NCBI RefSeq assembly: GCF_016616235.1
Contig: NZ_CP067100.1
Location: forward strand, 3,841,001-3,905,000
Length of the DNA stretch: 64,000 nt
Direction of reading: 5' to 3'
From: Bradyrhizobium diazoefficiens
GTDB taxonomy: Bacteria; Pseudomonadota; Alphaproteobacteria; Rhizobiales; Xanthobacteraceae
Part shown: one piece after another, positions 56,216 through 64,000 of the stretch
Numbering within the stretch: the first letter of the stretch is position 1
Layout of the letters: the number at the start of each line of letters is the position of its first letter
Program-made: the position numbers and the translations under genes
The notes under the pieces: generated by a model
The model's input: the letters and a program-made list of their open reading frames with translations, nothing else
The model's database searches: none
Told to the model about the DNA's origin: nothing

Positions 56216-57390
56216 TGCAGGGCCGCGATCCCAAGCGCAGGATCTTCCTGATCGCGACGGAGGAATCCGGCGACAGGCTCGGCAGCGCCCTGATGAAGGT
56301 GCTGCGCCAGCGCCTCGGCGACGGCGTGCAGTTCGAAGGCGTCGGCGGCCGCACGATGGCGCGGGAGGGGCTGGAGTCGCTGTTTCCGATCGAGGAGCTC
56401 TCGATCGTCGGCTTTGCCGCGGTGGTGCAGCAACTGCCAAAGATCCTGCGGCTGATCCGCCAGACCGTGGACGCCGTGATCGAGTCAGCGCCCGATGCGC
56501 TCGTCATCGTCGACAGTCCCGATTTCACCCATCGCGTCGCTCGCCGCGTGCGCGCCAAGAATCCGTCGATCCCGGTGGTCGACTACGTCTCACCGCAGCT
56601 CTGGGCGTGGCGGCCGGGGCGGGCGCGGACCATGCTCGGCTATGTCGACCATGTGCTCGGCCTCTTGCCGTTCGAGCCGGAGGAGTATCGCAAGCTCGGC
56701 GGACCGGCATGCAGCTATGTCGGCCATCCCCTGATCGAGCAATTGACTTCGCTCCGGCCGAATGCCGAAGAGCAACGCCGCCGCGCCGCCGAGCCTCCGG
56801 TGCTGCTGGTGCTGCCCGGCAGCCGCCGCAGCGAGATCCGGCATCATATCGAGGTGTTTGGCGCAACTCTCGGACGGCTTCAGGCGGAGGGGCGCGCCTT
56901 CGAGCCGATGCTGCCGACCATGCCGCATCTCGAAGCCACGGTGCGCGAAGGCATTGCGAGCTGGCCGGTCAAGCCTCAGATCGTGATCGGCGAAAACGAG
57001 AGGCGCGCCGCCTTCCGGATTGCGCACGCTGCGCTGGCAAAATCCGGCACGGTGACGCTGGAGCTCGCGCTCTCGGGCATTCCGATGGTGACGGCCTATC
57101 GCGTCGGCGCCATCGAAGCCTTCATCCTGCGCCGCGCGATCCGCGTCTCCTCGGTGATCCTCGCCAATCTCGTGATCGGCGAGGACGTCATTCCGGAGTT
57201 CCTGCAGGAGGAATGTACGCCCGAGAAGCTCGCCCCGGCGCTCGCCGACGTGCTGACGGACTCGCCGCTGCGGCGGCAGCAGGTCGAAGCCTTCGCGCGG
57301 CTCGACACCATCATGTCGACCGGCAACAAATCGCCAAGCGTGCTCGCCGCAGACATCGTGCTCGCGACGATGCGGAAAGCGCAGCGCTAA
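56212..57390 (+). CDS. lpxB: lipid-A-disaccharide synthase
   Basis: 392 residues. It joins lipid X with UDP-2,3-diacylglucosamine to form the disaccharide backbone. GT-B-type motifs include FLIATEESGDRLGSALM at the N-terminus, VDSPDFTHRVARRVRAKNP near 103 and SPQLWAWRPGRARTM near 130. LLVLPGSRRSEIRHH near 202 and SGTVTLELALSGIPMVTAYRVG near 280 are also diagnostic. Its ATG overlaps the lpxI stop. It ends the + strand cluster; its TAA shares two bases with the stop of a convergent dehydrogenase gene. Confidence 0.96.
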   Translation: MMQGRDPKRRIFLIATEESGDRLGSALMKVLRQRLGDGVQFEGVGGRTMAREGLESLFPIEELSIVGFAAVVQQLPKILRLIRQTVDAVIESAPDALVIVDSPDFTHRVARRVRAKNPSIPVVDYVSPQLWAWRPGRARTMLGYVDHVLGLLPFEPEEYRKLGGPACSYVGHPLIEQLTSLRPNAEEQRRRAAEPPVLLVLPGSRRSEIRHHIEVFGATLGRLQAEGRAFEPMLPTMPHLEATVREGIASWPVKPQIVIGENERRAAFRIAHAALAKSGTVTLELALSGIPMVTAYRVGAIEAFILRRAIRVSSVILANLVIGEDVIPEFLQEECTPEKLAPALADVLTDSPLRRQQVEAFARLDTIMSTGNKSPSVLAADIVLATMRKAQR

Positions 57391-58154
57391 CCCAGGCCGC
57401 CATCGACCCGAAAACACTGGCTGGTGATGCGCTGGCTCTCGTCGGAGGCGAGAAACAGCGCCATGCTGGCGATGTCCTCGGGCGTCACCGCATCGGGAAC
57501 GGCCTGACGCGTGCGCAACTCGGCGATCTGCTTCTCGTCCGGATACCACAGCCGGCGCTGGCGCTCGGTGATCACCATGCCCGGCGCAATCGCGTTGACG
57601 CGGATGCGGTCGGGACCGACCAGGCGCGCCAGCGAGTTGGTGAAGCCGACGATCGCCGCCTTCGCCCCGGCATAGACCGGCAAAGCCGGCGCGCCGCGCA
57701 TCCATGCAATGGACGACATGTTGATGATCGAGCCGCCGCCGCGGGCCTGCATCTGCGGCACCACGGCTTGCGCGGCGAAGAAGACGTGCTTGAGGTTGAC
57801 GCCGATCATCCAGTCGAACTCGGCTGGCGTCACCTCAGCCAGCACCTGGCGGTGGTCATTGGCGGCATTGTTGACAAGGACTGCAGCATCGCCGAGCGAG
57901 CGATGGACCTGGCTCATCGCGGCGCGCAAGGCGTCGATGTCGAGGAGGTCGCAGGGCACGAACAGGGGGGCGCTGCCGGACGCAGCGGCCACATCCTGGA
58001 CCAGCGCCGCGCCGGCTGCTTCATCGATGTCGAGGAAAGCGACGCGAGCGCCCTGGCCTGCGAAGGCGCGCACGAAGGCGGCGCCGATGCCACTGGCGCC
58101 TCCGGTGATCAGCACCACGCGGCCGGCAAGGCCGGCATAGCTCGTCTTTGTCAT
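57387..58154 (-). CDS. SDR-family oxidoreductase, XylB-like aldose 1-dehydrogenase candidate
   Basis: 255 residues. The Rossmann motif is LITGGASGIGAAFV near residue 17, and the catalytic pattern is Ser in INMSSIAWMRG followed by Tyr-x3-Lys in VYAGAKAA near 155. Segments FLDI, CDLLDIDALRA, NDHRQVLAEVT and TERQRRLWY resemble, from memory, Caulobacter D-xylose 1-dehydrogenase XylB, so oxidation of a sugar to its lactone with NAD is a reasonable guess. It is the last gene of the sugar ABC operon: its ATG overlaps the upstream stop, and it converges on lpxB. Confidence 0.82.
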   Translation of the reverse strand: MTKTSYAGLAGRVVLITGGASGIGAAFVRAFAGQGARVAFLDIDEAAGAALVQDVAAASGSAPLFVPCDLLDIDALRAAMSQVHRSLGDAAVLVNNAANDHRQVLAEVTPAEFDWMIGVNLKHVFFAAQAVVPQMQARGGGSIINMSSIAWMRGAPALPVYAGAKAAIVGFTNSLARLVGPDRIRVNAIAPGMVITERQRRLWYPDEKQIAELRTRQAVPDAVTPEDIASMALFLASDESQRITSQCFRVDGGLG

Positions 58155-59260
58155 GCGATCAGTCGCTCCGTCTCGGGGTCGAACAGGCAAATGCGGCGGG
58201 TGTCGAGCGCGAAGGGCGCCACGGCGCCCGGCGCGGGGCGGACGTCCGGCGAGATGCGCGCTTGCGCGGGCTCGCCGCCGAGCCGCAGCAGCACGATGGT
58301 CTCGGCCCCGGTGGGCTCGACCATCTCCACCGGTGCGTTGACGAGGATGGGGGCCTCGGCGGAAAACACGCGGCCGCCCTCGGCGATGCATTCCGGCCTG
58401 ATGCCAAGTACCACCGCGCGGCCGACATAGGGAGCGGCCGCGTCATAGCTCTGCAGGCGCAGACGAACTTCGTCCGGCCGCCCAGAGCCGATCACGGCCA
58501 CCAGCCTGCTGTTATCTGCCTCAAGCCGCGCCGGCATCGTGTTCATCGGCGGCGAGCCCATGAAGCGGGCGACGAACAGATTGGCAGGATAGCGGTACAC
58601 GGTATCAGGGTCGGCGAACTGCTGCACGCTGCCCTGATGCATCACGGCGATCCGCGTCGCCATCGTCATCGCCTCGATCTGGTCGTGGGTGACATAGATG
58701 ATGGTAGCGCCGACGCGCTGGTGCAGCCGCTTGATCTCCATCCGCATCTCGACGCGCAGTTTTGCATCGAGGTTGGAGAGCGGCTCGTCGAACAGGAACA
58801 GCAGGGGATCGCGCACCAGCGCCCGGCCCATCGCCACGCGCTGGCGCTGGCCGCCGGACAGCTGCGCCGGCTTGCGGCCGAGCAGCGGCTCGATCTGGAG
58901 CAGTTTTGCGACGTTTGCGACCGCCTTCTCCTGCTCCGCCTTCGGCACGTGACGGCATTCCATGCCGAAGGTGATGTTCTGGCGCACCGTCATCGACGGA
59001 TAGAGCGCGTAGGACTGGAACACCATGGCGATGTCGCGGTCCTTGGGCGGGACGTCGTTGACGACGCGTCCGCCGATTTCGACAGTGCCGGCGCTGGCGC
59101 GGTCGAGCCCGGCGACGATGTTGAGCAGCGTGGACTTGCCGCAGCCCGACGGCCCGACCAGCACGGTGAACTCGCCGCTCTCGATGTCGAGGTCGATGCC
59201 CTTCAGCACCTCCAGATTGGCGTAGCGCTTCGACAGGGCGCGAATGCTCAGTGCTGTCAT
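58151..59260 (-). CDS. ugpC: sugar ABC transporter ATP-binding protein, UgpC/MsmK type
   Basis: 369 residues. Walker A is GPSGCGKST near residue 37, the signature LSGGQRQRVAMGRAL is near 133, and Walker B is LFLFDEPLSNLDAKLR. The C-terminal third is the MalK/UgpC regulatory OB-fold region (VVLGIRPECIAEGG). One ATPase serves the two permeases upstream. Its stop overlaps the SDR start by four bases. The symbol is used for the family of sn-glycerol-phosphate/maltose-type ATPases, not as a claim about the substrate. Confidence 0.9.
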   Translation of the reverse strand: MTALSIRALSKRYANLEVLKGIDLDIESGEFTVLVGPSGCGKSTLLNIVAGLDRASAGTVEIGGRVVNDVPPKDRDIAMVFQSYALYPSMTVRQNITFGMECRHVPKAEQEKAVANVAKLLQIEPLLGRKPAQLSGGQRQRVAMGRALVRDPLLFLFDEPLSNLDAKLRVEMRMEIKRLHQRVGATIIYVTHDQIEAMTMATRIAVMHQGSVQQFADPDTVYRYPANLFVARFMGSPPMNTMPARLEADNSRLVAVIGSGRPDEVRLRLQSYDAAAPYVGRAVVLGIRPECIAEGGRVFSAEAPILVNAPVEMVEPTGAETIVLLRLGGEPAQARISPDVRPAPGAVAPFALDTRRICLFDPETERLIA

Positions 59261-59270
59261 GACAGATCCA

Positions 59271-60128
59271 TCATTTCACTGCGCCTGCGGTGAGGCCGCG
59301 TACGAAGTACTTGCCGCCGATCAGATAGATCAGCAGGGTCGGCAAGGCGGCGATCATCACCGCGGCGCTCTGCACGCCATGCTGCGGGATATCGGCGACC
59401 GCGGCGGAGAGCGCGATCAGCGCGGCGGTGACCGGCTGCTGCTGACCGGTCGTGAATGTCACGCCATAAAGGAATTCGTTCCAGATATGCGTAAACTGCC
59501 AGATCACGGTGACGACCAGGATCGGCGGCGAGAGCGGCAGGATGATGCGCCAGAAGATGCGAAAGAACCCGGCGCCGTCGATGCGCGCGGCTCTGATCAA
59601 CTCCTGCGGGATCGCAACGTAGTAGTTCCGGCAGAACAATGTCGTGAAGGAGAGCCCCTGGATCGTGTGGATCAGGACCAGGCCGGTCAGCGTGTTCATC
59701 AACCCCGTATCGCGCAGCACGATGGTCCAGGGCAGCAAACGCATCTGCTGGGGCAGGAAGATGCCGAGCGTGACGATACCGTAAATCCAGCTGTCGCCGC
59801 GAAAGCGCCAGAGCGACACCGCGTAACCTGCGACCGCACCGAGCAGGGTGGAGAAGATCGTCGCCGGGATGGTCACGAGCGCGGAGTTCAGCATGTATGG
59901 CCGAATGCCGGCGCAGGTCTCGGCGACGCAGAAACCGCTCCAGGCGACGGCATAGTTGCTCCACGCCAGGTGCTGCGGCCAGCCGATCATCGAGCCCTGC
60001 GCGATCTCCTCGTTGCTACGCAGCGAGTTCAGCACGACGACCGCCAACGGCGCGAGCCACGCGACAGCGATCAGCGAGACGACGAGATAGATCAGAATCC
60101 GGCTTGGGGCCAAGGTTCGCTCACGCAT
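59271..60128 (-). CDS. sugar ABC transporter permease, MalG/UgpE type
   Basis: 285 residues from ATG 60128; the frame is open upstream to 60221 inside the other permease gene. Six membrane helices are predicted, with the EAA loop in NYYVAIPQELIRAARIDGAGFFRIFWRIILP near residue 185. It partners the MalF-type permease encoded just upstream, whose gene overlaps it by eight bases. The ATPase gene follows ten bases later. Confidence 0.9.
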   Translation of the reverse strand: MRERTLAPSRILIYLVVSLIAVAWLAPLAVVVLNSLRSNEEIAQGSMIGWPQHLAWSNYAVAWSGFCVAETCAGIRPYMLNSALVTIPATIFSTLLGAVAGYAVSLWRFRGDSWIYGIVTLGIFLPQQMRLLPWTIVLRDTGLMNTLTGLVLIHTIQGLSFTTLFCRNYYVAIPQELIRAARIDGAGFFRIFWRIILPLSPPILVVTVIWQFTHIWNEFLYGVTFTTGQQQPVTAALIALSAAVADIPQHGVQSAAVMIAALPTLLIYLIGGKYFVRGLTAGAVK

Positions 60129-61044
60129 GGATCGCCCGCCGCCGCTGGACATAACGCCACGCCCAATAGGGCAGCAGCACCGCAAGAAGAATGAGCAACA
60201 TGAGGACTGCCGCCGCCGCACCGCGTCCGAGCAGGCTGCGCTGGAACATCAGGTCATAGACGACGAGGGCCGGCAGCTGGGTCGCAATTCCTGGCCCGCC
60301 ATTGGTGAGCGCGCGGACGAGGTCGAAGGTCGAGATCGCGAACTGCAACTGGATGACGATGACCGTGATGGTGATCGGCCAAAGCGTCGGCAGGATGACG
60401 CGCCGGTACATCCTGATAGGTCCGGCGCCGTCGATCTGTGCGGCCTTGATCAGGTCGGCATCGACGGAGCGGAGGCCGGCGAGGAACAGCGCCATGGCGA
60501 AACCCGAGGATTGCCAGATTGCAGCGATGACAATGGTCCAGATCGCCATGTCGCGGTCGATCAGCCAATCAAACCGGAAGGACGTCCAGCCGAGATCGTG
60601 GACCAGCTTCTGGATTCCCAAGCCAGGATTGAGCAGCCAGCTCCAGACCGTGCCGGTGACCACGAAGGACACCGCCAGCGGGTAGAGGAAGATCGATCGC
60701 AGCAGGTTCTCGCCGCGAATGCGCTGATCGAGCAGGATGGCAAGGATGAGGCCGGTCGCCAGGCTGAGCAACACGAAGGTGCTGCCAAACAGCAGCAAAT
60801 TGTCGAGGGCGATCTGCCAGTTCCGCGATGCCGCGACCGCCGTATAGTTGCGCAAGCCCACCCAGCCCGTAACAGGGACCAGAGTGGAGGGCGTGAACGA
60901 GATCCAGATCGTCCACAGTGAAAACGCGATGAGGTGCGCGGCGGACAACAGCAGCGGCACCCAGATCGCCAGAACTTCGGGCAGCCGGCGGACCATGTCG
61001 GAAGCCGCCGGCGGGCCCGGTCTTGTCGAGACGGCGAGGGTCAA
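60121..61044 (-). CDS. sugar ABC transporter permease, MalF/UgpA type
   Basis: 307 residues with six helices. The N-terminus WVPLLLSAAHLIAFSLWTIWISF is typical of MalF/UgpA permeases. The EAA loop is in VDADLIKAAQIDGAGPIRMYRRVILPTLWP near residue 205. The start overlaps the stop of the binding-protein gene by four bases, and the stop overlaps the MalG-type start, so all three are coupled. Confidence 0.9.
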   Translation of the reverse strand: MTLAVSTRPGPPAASDMVRRLPEVLAIWVPLLLSAAHLIAFSLWTIWISFTPSTLVPVTGWVGLRNYTAVAASRNWQIALDNLLLFGSTFVLLSLATGLILAILLDQRIRGENLLRSIFLYPLAVSFVVTGTVWSWLLNPGLGIQKLVHDLGWTSFRFDWLIDRDMAIWTIVIAAIWQSSGFAMALFLAGLRSVDADLIKAAQIDGAGPIRMYRRVILPTLWPITITVIVIQLQFAISTFDLVRALTNGGPGIATQLPALVVYDLMFQRSLLGRGAAAAVLMLLILLAVLLPYWAWRYVQRRRAIHA

Positions 61045-62330
61045 CGTGCGCCCTCGACGGCGTCAGCGAGGCGTGTGGCCGCTTGGTCGGGCTTGATCGT
61101 CCTGTTCTTCACGAACTCCGTGATCACGTCGATCATCGCTGCGGTCATGCCGTTTTCCTGCGCCATGTTGTGTGCAAGGCTGAGGACGGCCTGATTGCTG
61201 GCGATCGCGTCTTTCAAGGCTGCTGCGGTCCGCCGTTGACCGTCCGACCAGCCTTCACCAGACAGATCGACATCGGTGCGCACGGGGATCGAGCCCGTGA
61301 TTTGCGAATACATCGTCTGGATCGCCGGATCCATGACGAGCTGGGCCATCAGCGTCTGGCCGGCTTGCAGGTCCGCCTCCTTGCGCTGCCAGAAGATGAA
61401 CGCATCCGCATTCAGCAGGAAGACCGGCTTGCCGTTGTCGCTCGGGCCTGGGGCGATCGTGAAGTCCTCGAACTTGAAACCGGCGTTGCGCAACACGCCC
61501 TGTGCCCAGCCGCCCATGATCATCATGCCCATGTCGCCATCGATGAAGCGCTTCAGATTGGTCGAAAAGTGCTGGGCGCCGACATTGGGATCCATCCAGT
61601 CGGCGATCTTGCGGACCTGCGCGAACGCAGCCTTGATCTCGGAAGCCTTCAGGGCCTTCTCGTCCAGATTCATGATGGCCGCGCGGTATACGGCGGGACT
61701 GATGCCCGCCAGGGCGGCCTCGAACTTCTGTCCGTCATCGGGGCGGGTGCCGCCGTTGGCGACAGGATAGGCGACGCCGCCGCCTGATTTCATCTTCTCG
61801 GCGAGATCATTGAAATCGGCCCAGGTGACGGGGATTTTGTCGGCCTTGGCCTTGTCCATCGCGCGCTTGGACAGAAACAGCATATTGGTGCTGTAGATCT
61901 GCAGCGGCAGCGCGATCCACTTGCCGGCCGGCTTGTGCAATTTTGCAAGATCTGGCGCAACGACCTTTTCGTAACCGGCGGCAGCGACGAGTGCGTCAAG
62001 ATCGACGGTCGGGGCGATCTTCGACCAAGCCGCGATCTCGGGGCCCTTGAGCTGCGAGCAGGCCGGCGGATCGCCGGCGATGATCTGGGCACGCAGCTTG
62101 TTCATCATCTCCGTGGTGAAGCCGGGGACGGGCGAGTGCTGCCAGACGCCGCCCTTCTCCTCGAATTTCTTGCCGAGCGCCGTGATGGCCGCGCCATCGC
62201 TGCCTGCGGACCATTGCGAGATCGCGGTCAGGCGCGGCTTGACCGCGCCTTGCGCGCGGGCAAAGGCCGGCAGCGCGAGTGCGGCCACAGATCCTGCGAG
62301 CAGACGGCGCCTTGTTGTCGTGATCGGCAT
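61041..62330 (-). CDS. sugar ABC transporter substrate-binding protein, Tat-type signal
   Basis: 429 residues, family 1 (MalE/UgpB-like). The N-terminus TTTRRRLLAGSVAALALPAFARAQG is a twin-arginine-like signal with RRR before the hydrophobic core. The mature protein shows LTAISQWSAGSDGAAITAL and a late YSQITGSIPVRTDVD, consistent with this class. A clear GGAGGAAC ribosome site precedes the ATG. It follows the ROK regulator gene by about 60 bases on the same strand. The ligand is probably a sugar but cannot be named. Confidence 0.9.
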   Translation of the reverse strand: MPITTTRRRLLAGSVAALALPAFARAQGAVKPRLTAISQWSAGSDGAAITALGKKFEEKGGVWQHSPVPGFTTEMMNKLRAQIIAGDPPACSQLKGPEIAAWSKIAPTVDLDALVAAAGYEKVVAPDLAKLHKPAGKWIALPLQIYSTNMLFLSKRAMDKAKADKIPVTWADFNDLAEKMKSGGGVAYPVANGGTRPDDGQKFEAALAGISPAVYRAAIMNLDEKALKASEIKAAFAQVRKIADWMDPNVGAQHFSTNLKRFIDGDMGMMIMGGWAQGVLRNAGFKFEDFTIAPGPSDNGKPVFLLNADAFIFWQRKEADLQAGQTLMAQLVMDPAIQTMYSQITGSIPVRTDVDLSGEGWSDGQRRTAAALKDAIASNQAVLSLAHNMAQENGMTAAMIDVITEFVKNRTIKPDQAATRLADAVEGAR

Positions 62331-62391
62331 GGCAAGTTCCTCCGGGTGTGAAGTCTTGTTGAGCGCTTGAGGCCGCGCGCGTCAGGGCATG

Positions 62392-63582
62392 TCAGGCGGC
62401 CTCCGTCGATGCCGCGGGCATTCCGCCGCGGCTGGCGAGACAGAAGGCGGCGAAGGCGAGGGCGGCTTGCGGATCGTTGCCGTTCGATGGCGGGACGAAG
62501 GCGAGCGACACCTGCGCCAGCTTCCGGCCGCCCAAGAGACAGGCGTCGATCCCGTCGATGACCGCCTTTCGATCGTCTTCAGTGAGGGCCGATGGCCATC
62601 CGCTGATGACAACCCCGCGGCATGGCTTGACGTTCAATGTGTTGCCGATGGCGAGGCCGAGCCTGAACAGCCGCTGCCGTAATTCCTGGCGCACCCGCGC
62701 TGTGAGCGGGATCGTGGTCACCCATTCACTGCCGAGCTGGAGCAATTCAGTTTCGGTGGTGCGCAGAAGCTCGGCCAACGCCGGCAGCGACGTATAGGCT
62801 TCGACGCAGCCGTGATGGCCGCAGCGGCACCGCGGTCCGTCCGCACCGAACACCATGTGACCGAGCTCGACCGGCTGCTGCGCATCCTGCTCGATCGGAT
62901 CGTCCATCCAGGCGCCCGCGACGCCCTGGCCGACGAAGACGAACAGATGCGCGCCGCTGAATGGATAGTCTTCCATGCGGCAGCGGTGAAAAATGGCATG
63001 CGCCACTACCGAATTGGTGAACTCGACCGGAACGTCCGCAAACATCTCGCCGCACATGTTGCTGATCCGTCCGATGTCGCAGGGAATGATAGGATTGCCG
63101 AACTCGCTGAGCCGGCCGAGGCCGGGAATGGTGATGCCGATCTGCGCAAGCGTGATGCGGCGGCGGCGCGTCCAGTCGCGCAGCAGGGTCAGCGCCTCGC
63201 GGAACACCCGGCCGACGGTCTCGACGGTCGGCTTTTCCGGCAGCGGCACGCGCTCGGTGTAGTGCATTGCGCCGGTCATGCCGCCGACGCCGACGCTGAG
63301 CCACTGGCCGGTCAGCTCGAGCCCCCCAAGCGCGACCGCGCTGTCGAGCGACACGAGGCCCGTCGGGCCGCCGACGTAAGGGGCAGGGCGCCGCACTTCC
63401 TCGATCAGGCCTTCGGCCTTCAGGTCGAACAGGATGCGCGACAGGCTCGCTTCCGACAGGCGCACGGCCTTGGCCAGCGGCGGCCGGAATGAGCCGCCGG
63501 ACTGAAGGAGATGAGTCAAAATGGCAGCGCGCGTCTGCCGCCGACTTCTCGGCTGCTCCGGCATTTCCATCCCTGTCGTCAT
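62392..63582 (-). CDS. ROK-family transcriptional regulator (NagC/XylR-like)
   Basis: 396 residues. The N-terminal winged helix (RQTRAAILTHLLQSGGSFRPPLAKAVRLSEASLSRILFDLKAEGLI, about 14-60) binds DNA. The ROK domain (from about 85) has the zinc motif CRCGHHGCVEAY near residue 255. It is the first gene of the sugar operon and probably senses its sugar. A 21-bp palindrome overlaps the annotated start; the in-frame ATGs at 63570 and 63564 are alternative starts that would leave the palindrome upstream. Catalytic kinase residues were not assessed in detail. Confidence 0.88.
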   Translation of the reverse strand: MTTGMEMPEQPRSRRQTRAAILTHLLQSGGSFRPPLAKAVRLSEASLSRILFDLKAEGLIEEVRRPAPYVGGPTGLVSLDSAVALGGLELTGQWLSVGVGGMTGAMHYTERVPLPEKPTVETVGRVFREALTLLRDWTRRRRITLAQIGITIPGLGRLSEFGNPIIPCDIGRISNMCGEMFADVPVEFTNSVVAHAIFHRCRMEDYPFSGAHLFVFVGQGVAGAWMDDPIEQDAQQPVELGHMVFGADGPRCRCGHHGCVEAYTSLPALAELLRTTETELLQLGSEWVTTIPLTARVRQELRQRLFRLGLAIGNTLNVKPCRGVVISGWPSALTEDDRKAVIDGIDACLLGGRKLAQVSLAFVPPSNGNDPQAALAFAAFCLASRGGMPAASTEAA

Positions 63583-63601
63583 TCTTACTTAGTGTAAGAA
63601 T
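63581..63601. promoter_or_regulatory. candidate ROK operator
   Basis: ATTCTTAC (63581-63588) and GTAAGAAT (63594-63601) form a perfect 8-bp inverted repeat with a five-base spacer. It overlaps the predicted start of the regulator gene and faces the GST gene on the other side. It fits an autoregulatory operator. Another copy was not found at the binding-protein gene. Confidence 0.6.
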
Positions 63602-63766
63602 TTGCGCGCGGAGCATCTGGGCTGTCAAGCGTTTGTCGGCTCGATGCCTCGACTTGTTGTTGTGCGCGGCAGCAAATCGGGCGCATTCGAGGTTGCTGCC
63701 ATGGCGGTGTCAGCAGTCGGGGAAGATGATCGAGCCAGCAATCAAGCACGTGCGAGGTCTCTCCCA

Positions 63767-64000
63767 ATGGCGCGATATCGACTGCATTGCGTGGGCGCAT
63801 CCGGCAATTCGTACAAGGTTGCGCTGTTTCTCAACTGTGCAGGGCTCGCTTGGGAGCCGGTCGGCGTCGACTTTGCCGGCGGTGAGACCCGCGATCCTAC
63901 GTGGCGCGCTACGACCAATGAGATGGGCGAGATCCCGGTGCTCGCGGTGGATGGCCGGCGCCTCAGCCAGTCAGGCGCAATCCTGGAATGGCTTGCCGAT
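63767..64000 (+). CDS. glutathione S-transferase family protein (3' truncated by window)
   Basis: 78 codons are visible from ATG 63767 to the window end. The thioredoxin-like N-terminal GST domain is recognisable: RLHCVGASGNSYKVALFLNCAGLAW, EMGEIPVLAVDGRRLSQSGAILEWL with the cis-Pro (PVL) and the glutathione-binding Gln-Ser. The C-terminal helical domain lies beyond the window. Direction is divergent from the ROK gene; a gap of 184 bases separates them, containing the palindrome at 63581-63601. Confidence 0.85.
   Translation, partial: MARYRLHCVGASGNSYKVALFLNCAGLAWEPVGVDFAGGETRDPTWRATTNEMGEIPVLAVDGRRLSQSGAILEWLAD

Noticed and set aside
56172..58430. 752-codon + strand frame across lpxB and the dehydrogenase
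   Set aside because: Out-of-frame reading through two well-supported genes on opposite strands; no recognisable domain.

Overview
The window looks like chromosomal DNA of a Bradyrhizobium or a close relative (Alphaproteobacteria, Nitrobacteraceae). GC and codon third-position GC are high. The gene order nuoN-birA-rnj-mce-DUF1467, proS-lolC-lolD, dnaE and rpsB-tsf-pyrH-frr-uppS-cdsA-dxr-rseP-bamA-lpxD-fabZ-lpxA-lpxI-lpxB is alphaproteobacterial core synteny. The copper cluster at 19.2-24.8 kb matches the Bradyrhizobium pcuABCDE operon in content and order. The assignment rests on recognition, not on a database search.

Layout. (1) 1-5828: end of the respiratory complex I operon (nuoM partial, nuoN), then birA, ribonuclease J, methylmalonyl-CoA epimerase and a DUF1467 membrane protein, all on + and tightly packed. 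(2) 5829-24908: accessory block between DUF1467 and proS. It holds an intact IS481-family element with a 4-bp target duplication inside a palindromic extragenic repeat, a small exported protein, methylthioribose kinase, a five-gene peptide/opine-type ABC importer, a convergent three-gene ribose-type ABC importer, and the copper-acquisition operon. (3) 24983-28368: proS, lolC, lolD. (4) 28369-35749: second accessory block with an oxidoreductase and its divergent MmyB-like regulator, a periplasmic ClpP-like protein, a transglutaminase-like pseudogene with three independent lesions, an MFS exporter, a DUF3551 protein, a beta-barrel porin with a strong terminator, and a 32-residue membrane microprotein under two LexA boxes. 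(5) 35944-42198: dnaE and a caspase-fold protein that lacks the catalytic His and Cys. (6) 42199-57390: translation, isoprenoid, phospholipid, BAM and lipid A genes. (7) 57387-63582: a minus-strand operon of ROK regulator, four-gene sugar ABC importer and a XylB-like aldose dehydrogenase. (8) The window ends inside a glutathione S-transferase gene.

How genes work together. The 42-57 kb block makes the cell envelope. UppS and Dxr feed undecaprenyl phosphate, CdsA feeds phospholipids, LpxD/FabZ/LpxA/LpxI/LpxB build lipid A precursors, BamA inserts outer-membrane proteins and RseP cleaves membrane-bound factors. LolCD (26-28 kb) moves lipoproteins to the outer membrane. The pcu genes form an outer-membrane to periplasm copper route (TonB receptor, PCu(A)C chaperone, two proteins with predicted N-terminal His copper sites). 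The last operon appears to import a sugar and oxidise it.

Most notable candidate. At 35589-35749 a sigma70-like promoter is overlaid by two alphaproteobacterial LexA boxes in inverted orientation, 19 bp upstream of a single-helix 32-aa protein. By architecture this resembles the Caulobacter SOS division inhibitor SidA. No tRNA, rRNA or CRISPR array was seen.
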